From Cladocopium goreaui (lineage: Eukaryota; Sar; Dinophyceae; Suessiales; Symbiodiniaceae): 64,000 nt of DNA. Numbering within the stretch: position 1 is the first letter of the stretch; each line of letters begins with the position of its first letter. Under the pieces are notes generated by a model. The model saw only the letters and a list, made by a program, of their open reading frames with translations, had not been told where the DNA came from and searched no databases. Position numbers and translations under genes: made by a program. Shown here piece by piece: positions 44,101 to 57,700 of this stretch. The stretch spans positions 584,001 to 648,000 of the forward strand of contig CAMXCT020001001.1 in NCBI GenBank assembly GCA_947184155.2, in the 5' to 3' direction.

Positions 44101-45710
44101 GTTGTTTATGGTTGAAACTCCTAATGGGTTCACAGAATCATGGATGATCGTGGGTTTCCAGGTCCCGCCTGAGTGGATGTTTATTCCTCTCTCCCGACCC
44201 AAAAGAACCCATGTTGGGTAAGAACTCCTTCCCCAAGCAAAGTACATGTCGATTTTGTGTGATGACTTAGTGACTTAGTGTCTTAATGTTTTGCATTTTT
44301 CGTTGATGGAGAAAGTGTGTTATATCCCTATGGGAGGTTTGAAAGCATTACAGAGGATCATCGCAGTTACTACATCACATGCCGCACTTAAAAATTGGGA
44401 TGATCCACCTAGAAATAGAAATCCAGGATTAATCAGATGAGACAAAAAAATATCAATTATAGGGACTCCGCAAAATAGTTACTTAGTTGGAGTTCAAGGA
44501 GAGCGCCGCCGTCTAGGGCATGCAAACGCGGGCCCAGCTCCAACAAATCCCGCCGCACGTATATCGGAACGCAGTGTGAGCCCACGGGAGCCAGGACAAA
44601 GGCCAGCAGGAAGCACAACAGTTGATGCGCACAATGCAGGGCCAGCAAACACCATTACGCGGGCGGAACGTGCATGTTTGTCCTCCGAGGTGATGCGGCG
44701 ACATTTGCGGGTGCAGACAGACAACGCGGCGGAGTGTGAGAGCCGCAGGGCTCTTGCACTCCTCCGACGCGAAGTCGCATGCCTCTCGGACATGCTGTGG
44801 CTGTGCGCCGTGGCATGTCTTAATGTGCTGTGCGTATGAACCGACTTTTTGGACATTCGGCGTTTGCACCCTCTTTGCCAGGACGCACTTTGCCCCACAT
44901 AGCCATTTAGATAGGGATAGTGATGATTAACCAGTGGGGTTCGGGGTACCCAATTTGGAGAATCCCACGTATCAATCAAATATAGAAACACCCGAAAAGT
45001 TGTCGAAGAGTGAACTATCACTAATTTAGATTCGGATTTTACTTGTCGGCATCTTTTTGGGGATGCCATGGGATTATCATAGTAAGATTATGAATCAATG
45101 GACATATAATTGGATGGATTACCATATCTGATCATTATTTATATCAATCCATGGGGTTACGATATCTATAAACATCATCAATGGTCCCTCTCCCAATTTC
45201 CAAATCGCCTATCGTCAGCATCCTGCTCCTGCGGATACCATGGAGGAAAAAAACAGGGTTAAAGTCATGAAAATATCATATAGGCAAGCTATTGAAAAAT
45301 CCGCACTCAACAATTTCGGTTGCACTGTGTTAGTACCTAACTTAGGAAACCTCCATATATATAACCTGAAAGTTTTCGCAAGCCAGACGGTGGTGTAAGT
45401 GGTTTGTGTGAAGGGAGTTCCCAGCTTGCGGATTTATGAAGGTCATTGTACAGTGCCTTATGTTATGATCCACGCCCACGTTGACGCGCAATAGTTGCAG
45501 ACAAATGTGGGATACGCCATGCACAAACAGAAATAAAAAAAAAGTCGTGCTCTCTACATAGCTAAGTTTTTTTGACAAATAACAGGTCATGGCAGATAAA
45601 TTTATATAATTATAACCAAGATAGATAGATAAATAGATTAGATTAGATTAGATTAGATAAGATAAGATAAGATTAGGTTAGGTTAGGTTAGATTAGATAG
45701 ATAGATAGAT

Positions 45711-45751
<41 letters not shown>

Positions 45752-48700
45752 TGATAGATTGGTAGATTGGTGGGTTGGTAGATTGGTAGATTGATAGATT
45801 GATAGATAGATCGATCGATAGATAGATAGATAGATGAGATAGATAGATCGATAGATAGATAAACAGACAGACAGATAGGTAGATAGATACATAATCTAGC
45901 TAGATAGACAGACAGATAGATAGACAGATAGATAGACAGACAGACATAATTAGATATAATTAGATTTAATTTGTTAAATTAATCAATCGATATAGGGCCG
46001 GGAGGGCACCACCTTGTCCATCGCCATGGCCCCATGGCATATCTCGTGGCCGAGGAAATCTCGATCTTTGCTGGGAAAACATCGGCACTTGCCCCTTGGA
46101 CCGTTGTTGTTTGGCTCACGGGTCACGGTGTGATTTGGCTTGATGGTCGCCTGGGGTGACTGACATGTATCGCCATACTGGTATGGGTCGACGGCCGACG
46201 TTGGGTTTAAACAAAAGAGCAAGGCCCCACAATTGCACACGTAACTTTAATATGTCCCGTTTTTTGTTTTACTGTATACTATACCGCTTTGGGGGAGCTT
46301 AGAGTTCTGACCCTTCTGGCCACACAAATCCGCAGCCATGAGGCATTGGAATGCGTTGCCACTGTTGTGTTCGCTTCTGCTGCCCTTTGCCTTGTGCCGT
46401 GCGGCTAAAACAAAGCAAAGAATTGAAGGAACTCACATTATATCACGCATCCATCTGTGACCTCAGATTCTTGATCAGATATGGCAATCCATTTTAGGAA
46501 GAAAAAGTTGATGATGATGATTGATGATGCTTGCTGCTTGATATGTTTTAGATGCGCTGACAGATGCTCCGGCAGCTCGCAGATATTTCGGTTGGTTGGC
46601 AAATGTTCAGAGTTCCAAACCAGCTCACGAGATGACTTGGCTATAGATTTGTTCAACTCGTTATTGTTTGTCGTGTTCAGCATGCAAGCACTTGCAAACA
46701 TTTCGTTGTACCAAAAAACTTGTTTCATACTTTTGCTGGTGTCATCAATTTGGTTTGATATGTTCCGTCGTGTTTCAATATTCACTGGGATTCGTTGACA
46801 GGAAAATCTACAAGAACCCAGGGTTTTCCCAATCAAGTGTAGAGGTTTCCTGATTTTTGTTTCCCTTCAACCAATCCCATGAATTGTGGCTTGCCCATTG
46901 GCGGCATGGTTTCAAACCTTGCAACGAAATATCGTTTTGCCCTTTGTCCCAGGCCTTTGCTGAAGGAGGATATGCCATTTTGGCCCCTTGGCCATTCTCG
47001 GTTTTCTTCACTCAGTGGTCATTTTTGGCCCAGGACATTTACATATATCATATTATTGAATAATAATGGAAATGTCGTGCACTATCATATGTAATACATG
47101 TGTCATATGTGAGTTATATATATATACATATATATATACATATATATATATACATATATATATATAATGATACAACACATAGCATTGTTCCAGATGTTCC
47201 TCCACGCATGGTGTCTTTGCAATCGTTGTTTTCCTGTAAACCTGACAGTCCCCGCCACAAGTATCCTCAAAGAAACAATAAGACTTTGCGGGAAGGTACC
47301 CGCGGTCATGTTCGTTGGCTTATAACCTCATTCAACTATGTAATTTCCAGAAGTTAATCTTAGTTTTTGGAGTCATAAACCCACTTACCTATCTTCGGGT
47401 TGCGACATTGGACGCCCTCTGAATCCAAATACTTCCTGAGAAGGTACTGAGCCACCCAAATCACAGGGATGGGTATCACTCATATATCAACTCCCCTCAA
47501 CCCCACTAATTGCTGCTTACCATTTTTTACTTTTTCAAGAAAAAAATGTGTCCAGGTTATACCGTGTAGACTTCAGCCACCAAGTCAAACATCATAATTC
47601 TGGATCACTCGCATTTTGAGTAAACAATGCTTGCACCCAAAGTTATTAATTTATTTTGATTTTGACAATGTTCCTGGACACCAAGTTCGCCTGTTGTGAT
47701 TGATCTCCCGGATCATCCAAGGTTGCAAAAGCGTCCCTCAACCGCAGCTGGGGGTTGGTACCTTCATATATTGTTACCCTCTGGTAAACATACAAAAAGC
47801 TATTGAAAATGGCCATAGAAATAGTGGATTTACCAATTAAAAATGGTGATTTTCCATAGTTACGTTAGTTTACCAGAGGGTACCGTTTAGGGACCACCAA
47901 CAATCAGTACTTGGTGATCTTCCAACTTTGTAACTAATGGGTGGGCGGTGGGCATGACTATTGGCAGCGTTAAGTAAGGATACGCGAGATGACGGGTTTC
48001 AATATCTTTATATATAATATTTGTTAAATGACAGTTAGGGTTGCCAAAAACACAGCCATCAAGGTGCTCAAATGAGTACAGTGCACTGTGCTAATTTAAC
48101 ACTTTGCTTCGAATCACCTTTTCAAAAATAAATCATCGAACTAAATCGGCAGTTTTCCGCAGTTATGTGCAATTATTTGATTTTATTACATGATGGTATT
48201 CAACATGTAAAGATGCTCAGGGACTCCTACCCCCCCCCAAAAAAAAAGCGCCGGTCCAGCTACGGACCGGCATGGGGATATCACCAGCAAAAAGGTTTTA
48301 TTCGGTCATGAAATGGTAAGAAATAAAGTTGCTGGATGGTTTCAGAATGTATCAGACTGGATAATTTTTATTCCCATGTGTTTGTTGATTAAACCTCCCT
48401 CCGAATGGATTTAAGCTGCAAGAGAATTCATACCCCTGGATTGGTTACATTCAAGGGGGTTCCCTCCAGTTACAAGTTCTTTTGTAAACCCGTTGAACTA
48501 ATATCTCTAGCAGTCTAGCACACACCTCACTCAACCTACTTACAATTCAACTTACTGAGCTAATCAGCGGCCACCACCAGTTATTTCCAATATTTGATCA
48601 ATAAAAGCATCCCCAAAGAGATATATATATATATTATATATATATGTGTGTTTTACATATATATATATATATATATATTACTTTGTTCATTTCTTTGTTT

Positions 48701-51700
48701 ACTTATTTATGATTCTATTTGTTTATTGATTGATTACATATTTTTGAATATATGTGCAGTATATTCTTGCATGTGAACCATCCCCTTGGGATTGGTCACC
48801 GCGCAAGTGTGACTGTTGATGACGCCCAAGTCTCTCTTGTTCAGACTCCATCTGTTCAAAGCAAGGCTTCAGTTGACCCACCTGGAAAACTGATAAAAAC
48901 TGCGCCAAAGATGGCTCAACCACCAAAGCATCCCTGCAGGCAGTGAGCGCGCTGCCGTGAACTTTGTCATTCAGGGTTCTGGCGCCGATTTGGTGACAGT
49001 CACGTGGTTCAGCCGGGCTTTGGGACAACGGCTGAAAAAAGAGGACTGACAAAAATTAAATCCGTCCTCCAAATACCAGCATCAGCTACAATATCTGGTT
49101 GGTGATTTGGAACATGTTTTATTTTCCCCAATAGTTGGGATGATGATCCAATCTGACGAACTCCATCATTTTTCAGGGGGGTAGGTCAACCACCAATTAG
49201 ATATTGCAATTCCCGTTTGAAATCATTGCATTAGCACTGGATTCGTTTATGCTGAGACCCCGTTGCAGGGAATTTCAGATTATGGGTGAATTCTTATGAA
49301 CTGTTTTCAAAGGTATGGATATTGGACCAACAATGATTAAGCCACCCAAAACAGAAACTGCCCAAGAAGTCTTGCATCACCCGTGGATGATGGATATCCT
49401 GAGAGAACAAGACTTTCCAGCTAGCTTTCGCTGCCAGATGGTGCAAAAACATACAAAACCCATTTGACCAGCATATTGTGTGGGTATGGGGTCGCGCCTG
49501 AGCACCTCAATTTTGGCAAGTTCAACCTTTTGGGAATCATGAGGGACTTTGCTGGTGGCGCTGGAGGGAGAGAGAACGTTACAACATGTTACAACAATGA
49601 CCAACAGCTGTGACCCATACCCCCAGGTACGTGAATTTTCACTTCATTGGTTCACTCGTTAAGAGCCACCGTGGGTGACCAAAATGAACATAGTCCCTGA
49701 CGACAGATGCTTTCAATGGCCTTGGTTTGAGTGCTATCCGCTGATCCATAGGATTTTTGAACGCAAAAAAATGCCAAACATCAACGGATTGGTTTAAGGG
49801 AACACCCATGAAAATCTTGAGGAAACCATTGATTGTCCCATGAACCATAAGGCTTTCCTGTAAGATTTCCTTCAAATCCATCCAGTGATTCATTGATTTT
49901 CCGATGATGGGAGAGTTCTTTGGTTTACTGGCTTTTTGACACAGGAAAATTGCGTTTTTCAGATTATAAAACTGATTGTGAACCGATTTTACCTATTAAT
50001 CATGGTGATTGTCCATAGTTTGCCAAAGCTTCGTTGAATAACCACAGAATACCTTCCACAAAGTCACGTTTCAAGGCGGCGATGTTGCAACTCGAGTCGC
50101 ATCCGCGCTTGACGGAGTCACCAGGGGGTGGGATGTCTTGGGAGTTTAACGGGCAGGACGGGGGATGAGCACTGGATTTTGCATTGATGTTTGCCATAAA
50201 TGGAATATATATAATATATATATATATATTCATTCATGTAGTGCATATGCATACACACACAAATATTACATTATATAGGTTTGATTAGATTAGTATTAGA
50301 TTAGATTAGATTGCATTGCGTTGCATTACATTACCTTGTAATGCATTTATTTACATTACATTGTATACATTACATAAATAGCATGCAATACATACAGAAC
50401 ATACATAACATACATAACCAATCAAGGGTTATGAATCCGGGGTAGCAGTCTCCTGTCTAATGTCTGTCCTGAATCTAAACACCTCAGGCATCAGGCTGCG
50501 AATGGCTGAAACAACTCTTGCTGCACCTGGTGTCACTTCCGGGGTGCAGAGTGGCTGCATCGTCAAAAAAACTCATCCCCCCTACCCTGGGTGCTGGAGG
50601 CCAAACAATGGGGCACATGGCAAGGGGAAGATGCTCATAGTGCTAGTGGTCAGCATGTCACCCACTGTGAAAAATTCCTAGACTTGGATTCGGATAATAG
50701 AAGAAGTCATGCATTGAAATTTATTGATGGTGATTCTTCGAATGTTTCGCCTGCCGGTGGGCAGGGCTCCAATTTTCCCATGCCGAAATCGGCTTCTTCA
50801 ATATTTGAAAGGGCTATATACCAATTTGTGGGTCAAACCGGTCAAACCTGATAGGCGCCAGCAAAACATGGTCCGGTCCTGCAACACATTTGGATAAACC
50901 ATGACCTGTGACGTCGCTGTAGATGATAACTGATGATAGTTAGTAACCTAGAAGGGGGGTAGCTATGCGAGGGTCGCCAGCAAAACAAAGGAAGTTGTGG
51001 TTACATGGTTTCTTTGGTGGTATCAGGGATCCAAAGAATCCATTGATCACCATTTTTCCCCAAACAGTGTGGCCACACTGTCACTGAGGGGTTCTTGCGG
51101 TAACAGTTAAGGCCCGGTGTTCAATCGAGGTGGTATCCGTTGCGCTTGGCATTTTCCCTGTAAATTTCCATACAAAATGGCTCTTGTGAAATGTCCATGT
51201 GCATTTCGACTGCGCAGGCTCGCACAAAACGCTGGCCGCTGAGGTGTCCTCGGCCATTTTGCCTGAACATTTCCACACAAAATGGCTCTTGTGAAATGTC
51301 CATTTGCATTTCGACCGCGCAGGCTCGCACAAAACAATGTCCCCCGAGGCTCCGAGGTGTCCTCGGCCATTTTCCCTTTAAAATTTGTCACAAAATGGCT
51401 CTTGTGAAATGTCCATGTGCATTTCGACTGCGCAGGCTCGCACATCATCATCATCATCGTCATCATCATCATCATCATCATCACCATCATCACTATCATC
51501 ATCATCATCATCATCATCCATCATCATTATCATCAGTACCATCACCATGATCATCATCACCATCACCATTATCATCATCATTGTCACCACCATTATCATC
51601 ATCATCATCAACAACATTAACATCATCACCAACATTACAATGCATTCTCCTTTTACCAACATCGTCACCAACATTATCATCATGAGGGGTTTTAAGGATT

Positions 51701-54700
51701 GAACTAGTGACTAGTGGTACTGTGGATGGTTGCGAAATCATGCGCCAGTTGGTAGATGGGATTTTTTTCTAATCTCATTATTGACAACGTTGCATAAGAT
51801 AATTGCTAACAGTTACCATGTGGTGCATGATTTTTTCCGTCCACAGTATGTTGGGATCCGCCACTTAATCCTGGAAGCGGGAGTTTGGAGGCATATGGTC
51901 ATCAATTCATGGGGCAACTGACTTACATTCTATATACCTGCAAGGTTTGGAACATGAATGGGGCTACTTGGTGGTGAATTGTCTATTTAGTAGGTTAGTT
52001 CACCCTAAGTCATTTCAGTAGGATGAGTGCGGCTCATCCACTCGGATCAAATTGAGCTTGGTGAGTTGCTGATTCTGTTGTGTGTGTCTCTTTAGCGAGG
52101 CAACCAAAAACATACAGGAAAGAAAGTGATTCTGTTTCTTTGGAGCCGAAGCTGCTCAAAACTCGCAAAGCCCCTAGTGAATGCCAACGGCATGGAGCTC
52201 ATTGCCCGATTGCTGATTAGCCTTGTGCAGGCCTTCCTCCTCGGGGCACCAGACAGGTCCCAGGCCCGGGAGCAGTTGGAGCGTTCAATAAAAGGTTGCT
52301 GTGCCGTGGTTGAAGCATTGGGCCCCAAGCCGCTCACTGGTCGCATGGGATTGTGGTGGGAGGTTGTCACAACAGTGCTCTACTTCAATGTCCTTGAGAA
52401 GAGGGGTACTATGACCTCATTCCATTTCAGTGTCCGCATGGAGCCAGGACACATCCTGTCACTTATCTCTTGGACCTGCCGTTCGTTGAAGACCTCAAAG
52501 CCGACCTCGACTTTTTTCTTGCACTGCTGCCAGAGATTGAGAGGCCTTTGGAGATTCCCGAACATGACATTGAAATGCGTTTGTGGGTTGGAGCCCTCAA
52601 GGACGACTTGCGCGATGTCATCTCATTGCCATGATCATCATCACCATCATCGCCACCAACATTGTCATCATCATCATCATCAACAACATCAGCATCATCC
52701 TCAACATCACCATCATCATCATCATCAACAACACTAACATCATCATCAACATTACAATGCATTCTCCTTTTACTTCCCCCACACTGTTTGGGGTCTCCTG
52801 CCGGGATAATATTTACATATATACATATTGTTTATTTATATTAATATATATATATGTATAATATATATTAATATATATATATATATACGGTAACGACATT
52901 TAAATATGTGGAGGGCGGGCCAGACCGCAAGGCCCCGGAGGGTAGTATGAAATACCAGTTCGTATATTTAAATGTAGTTGCAGTATGTTTAAATGAATTG
53001 GATTCCGTATGTTTATATAAATGGCTGGGCGGGCCAAGGAAAACCTTCCCGGAGGTAGTCTAAAATACCTGCTCGTATCTTTAAACACCCGTATATTTAA
53101 ATGTAGTTACCGTATATATATATATATATGTAATGTGTTTTTATTTTTACTTTTTAACATGTATTCCTTTTTAGATTTGTATATATATATATTTATTTAC
53201 TTTTAGTATACATTATATATATATGGTTGTATATATATATATATATACATACATTCCATCATTTCTTTGTCGAAGATTGGCCTGTCATCGCTGGCTGCAG
53301 GACTTGGGCTTTCATCTTGTCATGCAGGTGGAGATCCGATGAGGGGCCCAGTGGCTGTAACTAGGTTCCCAGTTCCTTCCCTAAGTTGGTTGAAAATATA
53401 TTACATATCTATTAATTAACTGGGTTTGTATGGTTTTGTGGTGATTATACAAGTACTTAGATAGGTAACCAACTGATACTGTAACCAGGGAGGTACCAGT
53501 TTGAAGTGGATTCATGTGGGAAGCAGTGCTGAAGAATCCCTGACCAGCCAGTTGGGGGTCATTTTGCATCATCAAATACCCGATAATAAGCCTCGATTCG
53601 GGATGGTTCATATTGGTTTTCCCGGATTTCAACCCATGACAAAGTAAATTGCGGATCGCAATCTTTTGTAGCGCCTACAGCAAGTGCCTGAAATTTATAA
53701 GTAGGGTTCAACACATGTTTGGACGCTGCAATCCTGACAAAGGCTTGCTGTTCTTCATGGCCTTTGGGTGAGACATAAATGAGTTTGGACCTATCATGTC
53801 AGACCAATGTACATTCCGACTTCAAAACTCAAAGTCTTTCAGCAGTTCTATGGCTGGTATAGTGTTTCTTGGATTTTCCTGGAAGCTGGGTACTGCTAGA
53901 TCCGATGACCACAGGCGAGGGCCTCTGTGAATGCGGTGACTTTGGCGGTTTGCAAAGAACCATGGTTATACCCGCGTTATTTTCAAGCAACCAGGCCTTC
54001 CACAAGGCGGTGCCCCCCGGCCTTAAAAATGTATCTAAGTATAGGCTTAGATGTGCGACCATAAACCTAAGTCAACTTACGTTTAAACCAAATAAGCTAT
54101 CATTACATCAGTTTTATCCACACATTCCCGGTTTTATTATGTAAAACAAAATCATATGTTCAAAAAGAAATGGATAAAACCCAGGGTTTGTTGGTTAAAT
54201 CATGTCATCCCCAATACTTTTGGTAAAACAGGCCCGTTGGCACGCCAGGTGCATGATGAGTTCGTCCTTGAAGGACCTTCAGACAAGGCTCAGGAGGCGG
54301 GGGCTAGCCCTGGATCGCTGTGGTTTTTAAGGGGGGAATAAAATTGGAGGATAAATGGTAGTTGAAAATTTATCCTCCCATTTTCCCAATGTTTTTTTGA
54401 AAATGGTAGGATAAATGGTAGTTGAAAATTTATCCTCCCATTTTCCCAATGTTTTTTTTTGAAAATGGGAGGATAAATAGTAGTTGAAAATTTATCCTCC
54501 CATTTTCCCCATGTTTTTTTTGAAAATGGGAGGATAAATGCTAGTTGAAGTGGTTTCATGGGAAAAGTCAATGGGAATGCTATTTTAATGCGATTGACAA
54601 ATTGAACAAGCCAATGGAGATTGAAGAAACTAGAAATTGTGGTTTGAGCAAAACAAATAAGGATTAAACCAACAAACATTGGTGGTTTCACCAGAAAATA

Positions 54701-57700
54701 TTGGCTTTGTTTTAGCCAACAACAATGGTTGATATGGTTGATTTATGATATATAAGTAAACTAACCATTAGAGCCAGGCTATCCGGCGCGTCAAGTTTTT
54801 TTCGGGAGTCCGTTGTGTTTGTTTCCCTGTCGTCCACAACTTCAATGAGTTCATGTGCCTAGAAGGAGGAGACCCCGAACTTGCGACTTGGCGCCTAGCG
54901 CACCGAAGATATGAAAGAAAGATTGCAAAGTTCAGACTCCTGTTTGGCAAAACAAGTCTTGGATGTTCCATGCATGGTCTCTGGTATTGGCATCACTGAC
55001 GGGAAGACGTTTCTCCTTGCAGTTGATGAGCTTCGACAGAGAAAAGGGTCGTTCAGAACGTGGGGCTTCCTGTGATCTATGTCTTGGCCCTCGTCCTTAG
55101 GGCTATCCCGGAAGATGGCACTGGGCCTCTGGGTAGATGATCGGTAGATGCTCCATTTTCAGGACCTACCCTGTTTGGAACACCCGGTTTGGAAATTACC
55201 CATATAACTATTGAAACTGGTGACATTCCATAAAAACTGAGAAGTGATAACATGTCATAGCCTGGTTTTAACCATGCATTCTCCCCATATTTTGCCAGCA
55301 TTTCTGTTGGTTTCCTGTTCTTTTATATGTTAGAGGCAGCCACGACGTATCGCAGCGATTATTTATAAATTTATGGGGATGTGGGGGGTCCTGCAACATT
55401 GGGCCACCAAGATAAAGTGGTTTACCAGTAAAGTAACTGTTGGAGCATGCGGGTGTGTCTGAGCATGAGGTATAAAACACTCTCCGGTGTAATCAAACGT
55501 GGCGTCTTTTGGAAAATCCAACATTCACTTGGATGATTTTCCCATGAACAGCTGCGGAGATGTACTACAGTTGAACTCATTCCTGTTAATGATTTTGTCA
55601 TATGTGATATATTTCCCCATGGATTTTCCCATTTCTGATTACTCAGACGAGCCCGGCCCATTGTTTTGACCATGGCCCTTACGCAACGGATCCCGGGGAA
55701 CCGCCGCGGGACGCGCAGGCGTCTGAGATTGTGAAATCGGTGATGGAGAAGCCGTTCAAGGAGCGCCTGAAACTAAGACGGTGGCAGAAACTCAGGGTTA
55801 TTACCATGGGATATCTATGTTGTTTGTTCCTAAAACGATGATATTCACCCAATTATGTCAATTTTATCATTGATAGCTATAGGATAGATGAGTTTCATGA
55901 GATATCGATGTTTTTTTCCAAGTCGGCTGATCTACAAGACACCCACATTTATGTGGGGAAGTGAATTGGGATATAGGATATCTCTCATCTCTGGTATATC
56001 ATTTGGGATACAAACCAACGATGAAAGCCGTAATTTGGATAGCTTCCCCAGTCAAGCTCGCCACCGCCGGCTGGCGATGAGACATGATGAGACCATCACC
56101 TGGCAGCTAGGGATTTTTTTCCCCCCAATCCGAAGGACCGGGGTTATTGTCCAATACTATATGCCCTCTAATCAAACCATGCTGGAAAAATTCTGAACAT
56201 TCCCGGTTGAAGATGATTTGAACATCTAAACTGCCATTGAATTTCAGCAATATATTCCATTCATACCCTATTCGATATCCCATGATATATCTCCCCATTG
56301 GCTGGATCCATAGGGTCAAATTCTTATCCCATTACCCCCATGAATCCCATCCCCTAATATGAAACAGCCCCAAGAACCATTAATAGGGAATTTACACCTA
56401 TTTGGGACCATAGAAAACCGGGGATTTACACATGGGATATTGTGGATCCCACTGGTAATTAAACACAGAAAGACACAGCGAGCTTTGGAAAGCCACTCAT
56501 TTGCAGATGATTTACTATTAACGACCATGTTCAATAGTGGGGGGATGATGCGGATGGGATTAATACACATCTAATTCTCAATAATGTATTGATAATAGCC
56601 ATTGTGACACTAGTCATGTCAAGTAGAAAGCTCAAAAAAAAACGTATTTGCCATAAAGCCATTGCCAATCATTGCCGATGAGCGAACAGCCAAATCACGG
56701 CATTTCTAAGTGTAAAGCTTTGCCGCAATGCCACTCCGGCGGCTCAGGAGACCATGCCGGACTTTTCAATGGTGGTGCCACTTGAGGTGGAGATCTCCGG
56801 TATTTGTGACGGTTGACACACCCGTCTTTGTTGTTTGGGATTCATGGTATTAGTTGCAAACAATTGGATGATTTAATGGGCTTCAATGGGATTTTAATAA
56901 GATGTGATGAGATTTAACAGGACTACCATGAGATTTGTTTTCTGGGAATAGTGGGATTTAATTAATCAACAAACAAAACAAGTGAACATATAGATGGATA
57001 ATGATGGATATCATGAAATTTCGGTGATCATGTCGGGTGTGGTGAGCTACAGAGATTTTTTACAGCGTTCTGGGGATAGCAGCGAAGATGGGGATTTCAC
57101 CAAAACTGTGAGATTTTACTATGAACAACATGGATGAAAAACTGATTTAACCAACAAAAATGCTGTTTAAACATATTTAAACCATCAAAGATGTGGCTTC
57201 AACCATGAACGTTTGGGATTCAAACCAACAAAAGGCCGATTCATCTGTCAGAATTGTTGGTATCACCAACAAACATGGTGGTATAATGGAAATCTCATGA
57301 GGATAGAATGAGATTTGACCAACACGAATGTGGATTGAGTGTTGTGAACTGATGGTTGGTTGTGGCCATTTACTGATGATTTGTTGATTCAATTGTGATT
57401 GGATGATTGGTTGATTCAATTGTGATAATTAGGAGTAATGGGGGGGGATAAAATCAACCATAAGAGTGATATAATGGACATATCAATGGGATAGCAGAGC
57501 ATCTTAGTCAGCCACTTGACTAAGACTAACGATGCTGTTTGGGAAACCCAAACATGGCTACGTGGGTTTCCCCCACTATAGAAATGGGCAAATTTTGGGA
57601 GTGATTTTCAGAGGTAAACCATCATCGACGATAAGTGGATCTGCTAAGTGGATCTTAGTTCACTAGGTGAATTCCAGCGTTGATCCCCATCCCCCATAAA

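Noticed and set aside
46140..46210. YRHTGMGRR as the missing Y..T..GRR polymerase segment
   Set aside because: There is no AG acceptor within a reasonable distance upstream, and the frame does not connect to exons 36 and 37.
45983..46240. Cys-rich 85-codon reverse frame
   Set aside because: It has some protein-like character but no recognisable family and no splice or expression signals, so it was left unannotated.
50065..50120. [19 protein letters not shown] reading of exon 39
   Set aside because: The frame ending [15 protein letters not shown] matches the conserved QGSAADV block and the exon 38 phase; the other frame does not.
51191..51702. His/Ile/Met/Asp-rich frames on both strands
   Set aside because: They are translations of CAT arrays and the adjacent 105-113-bp repeats.
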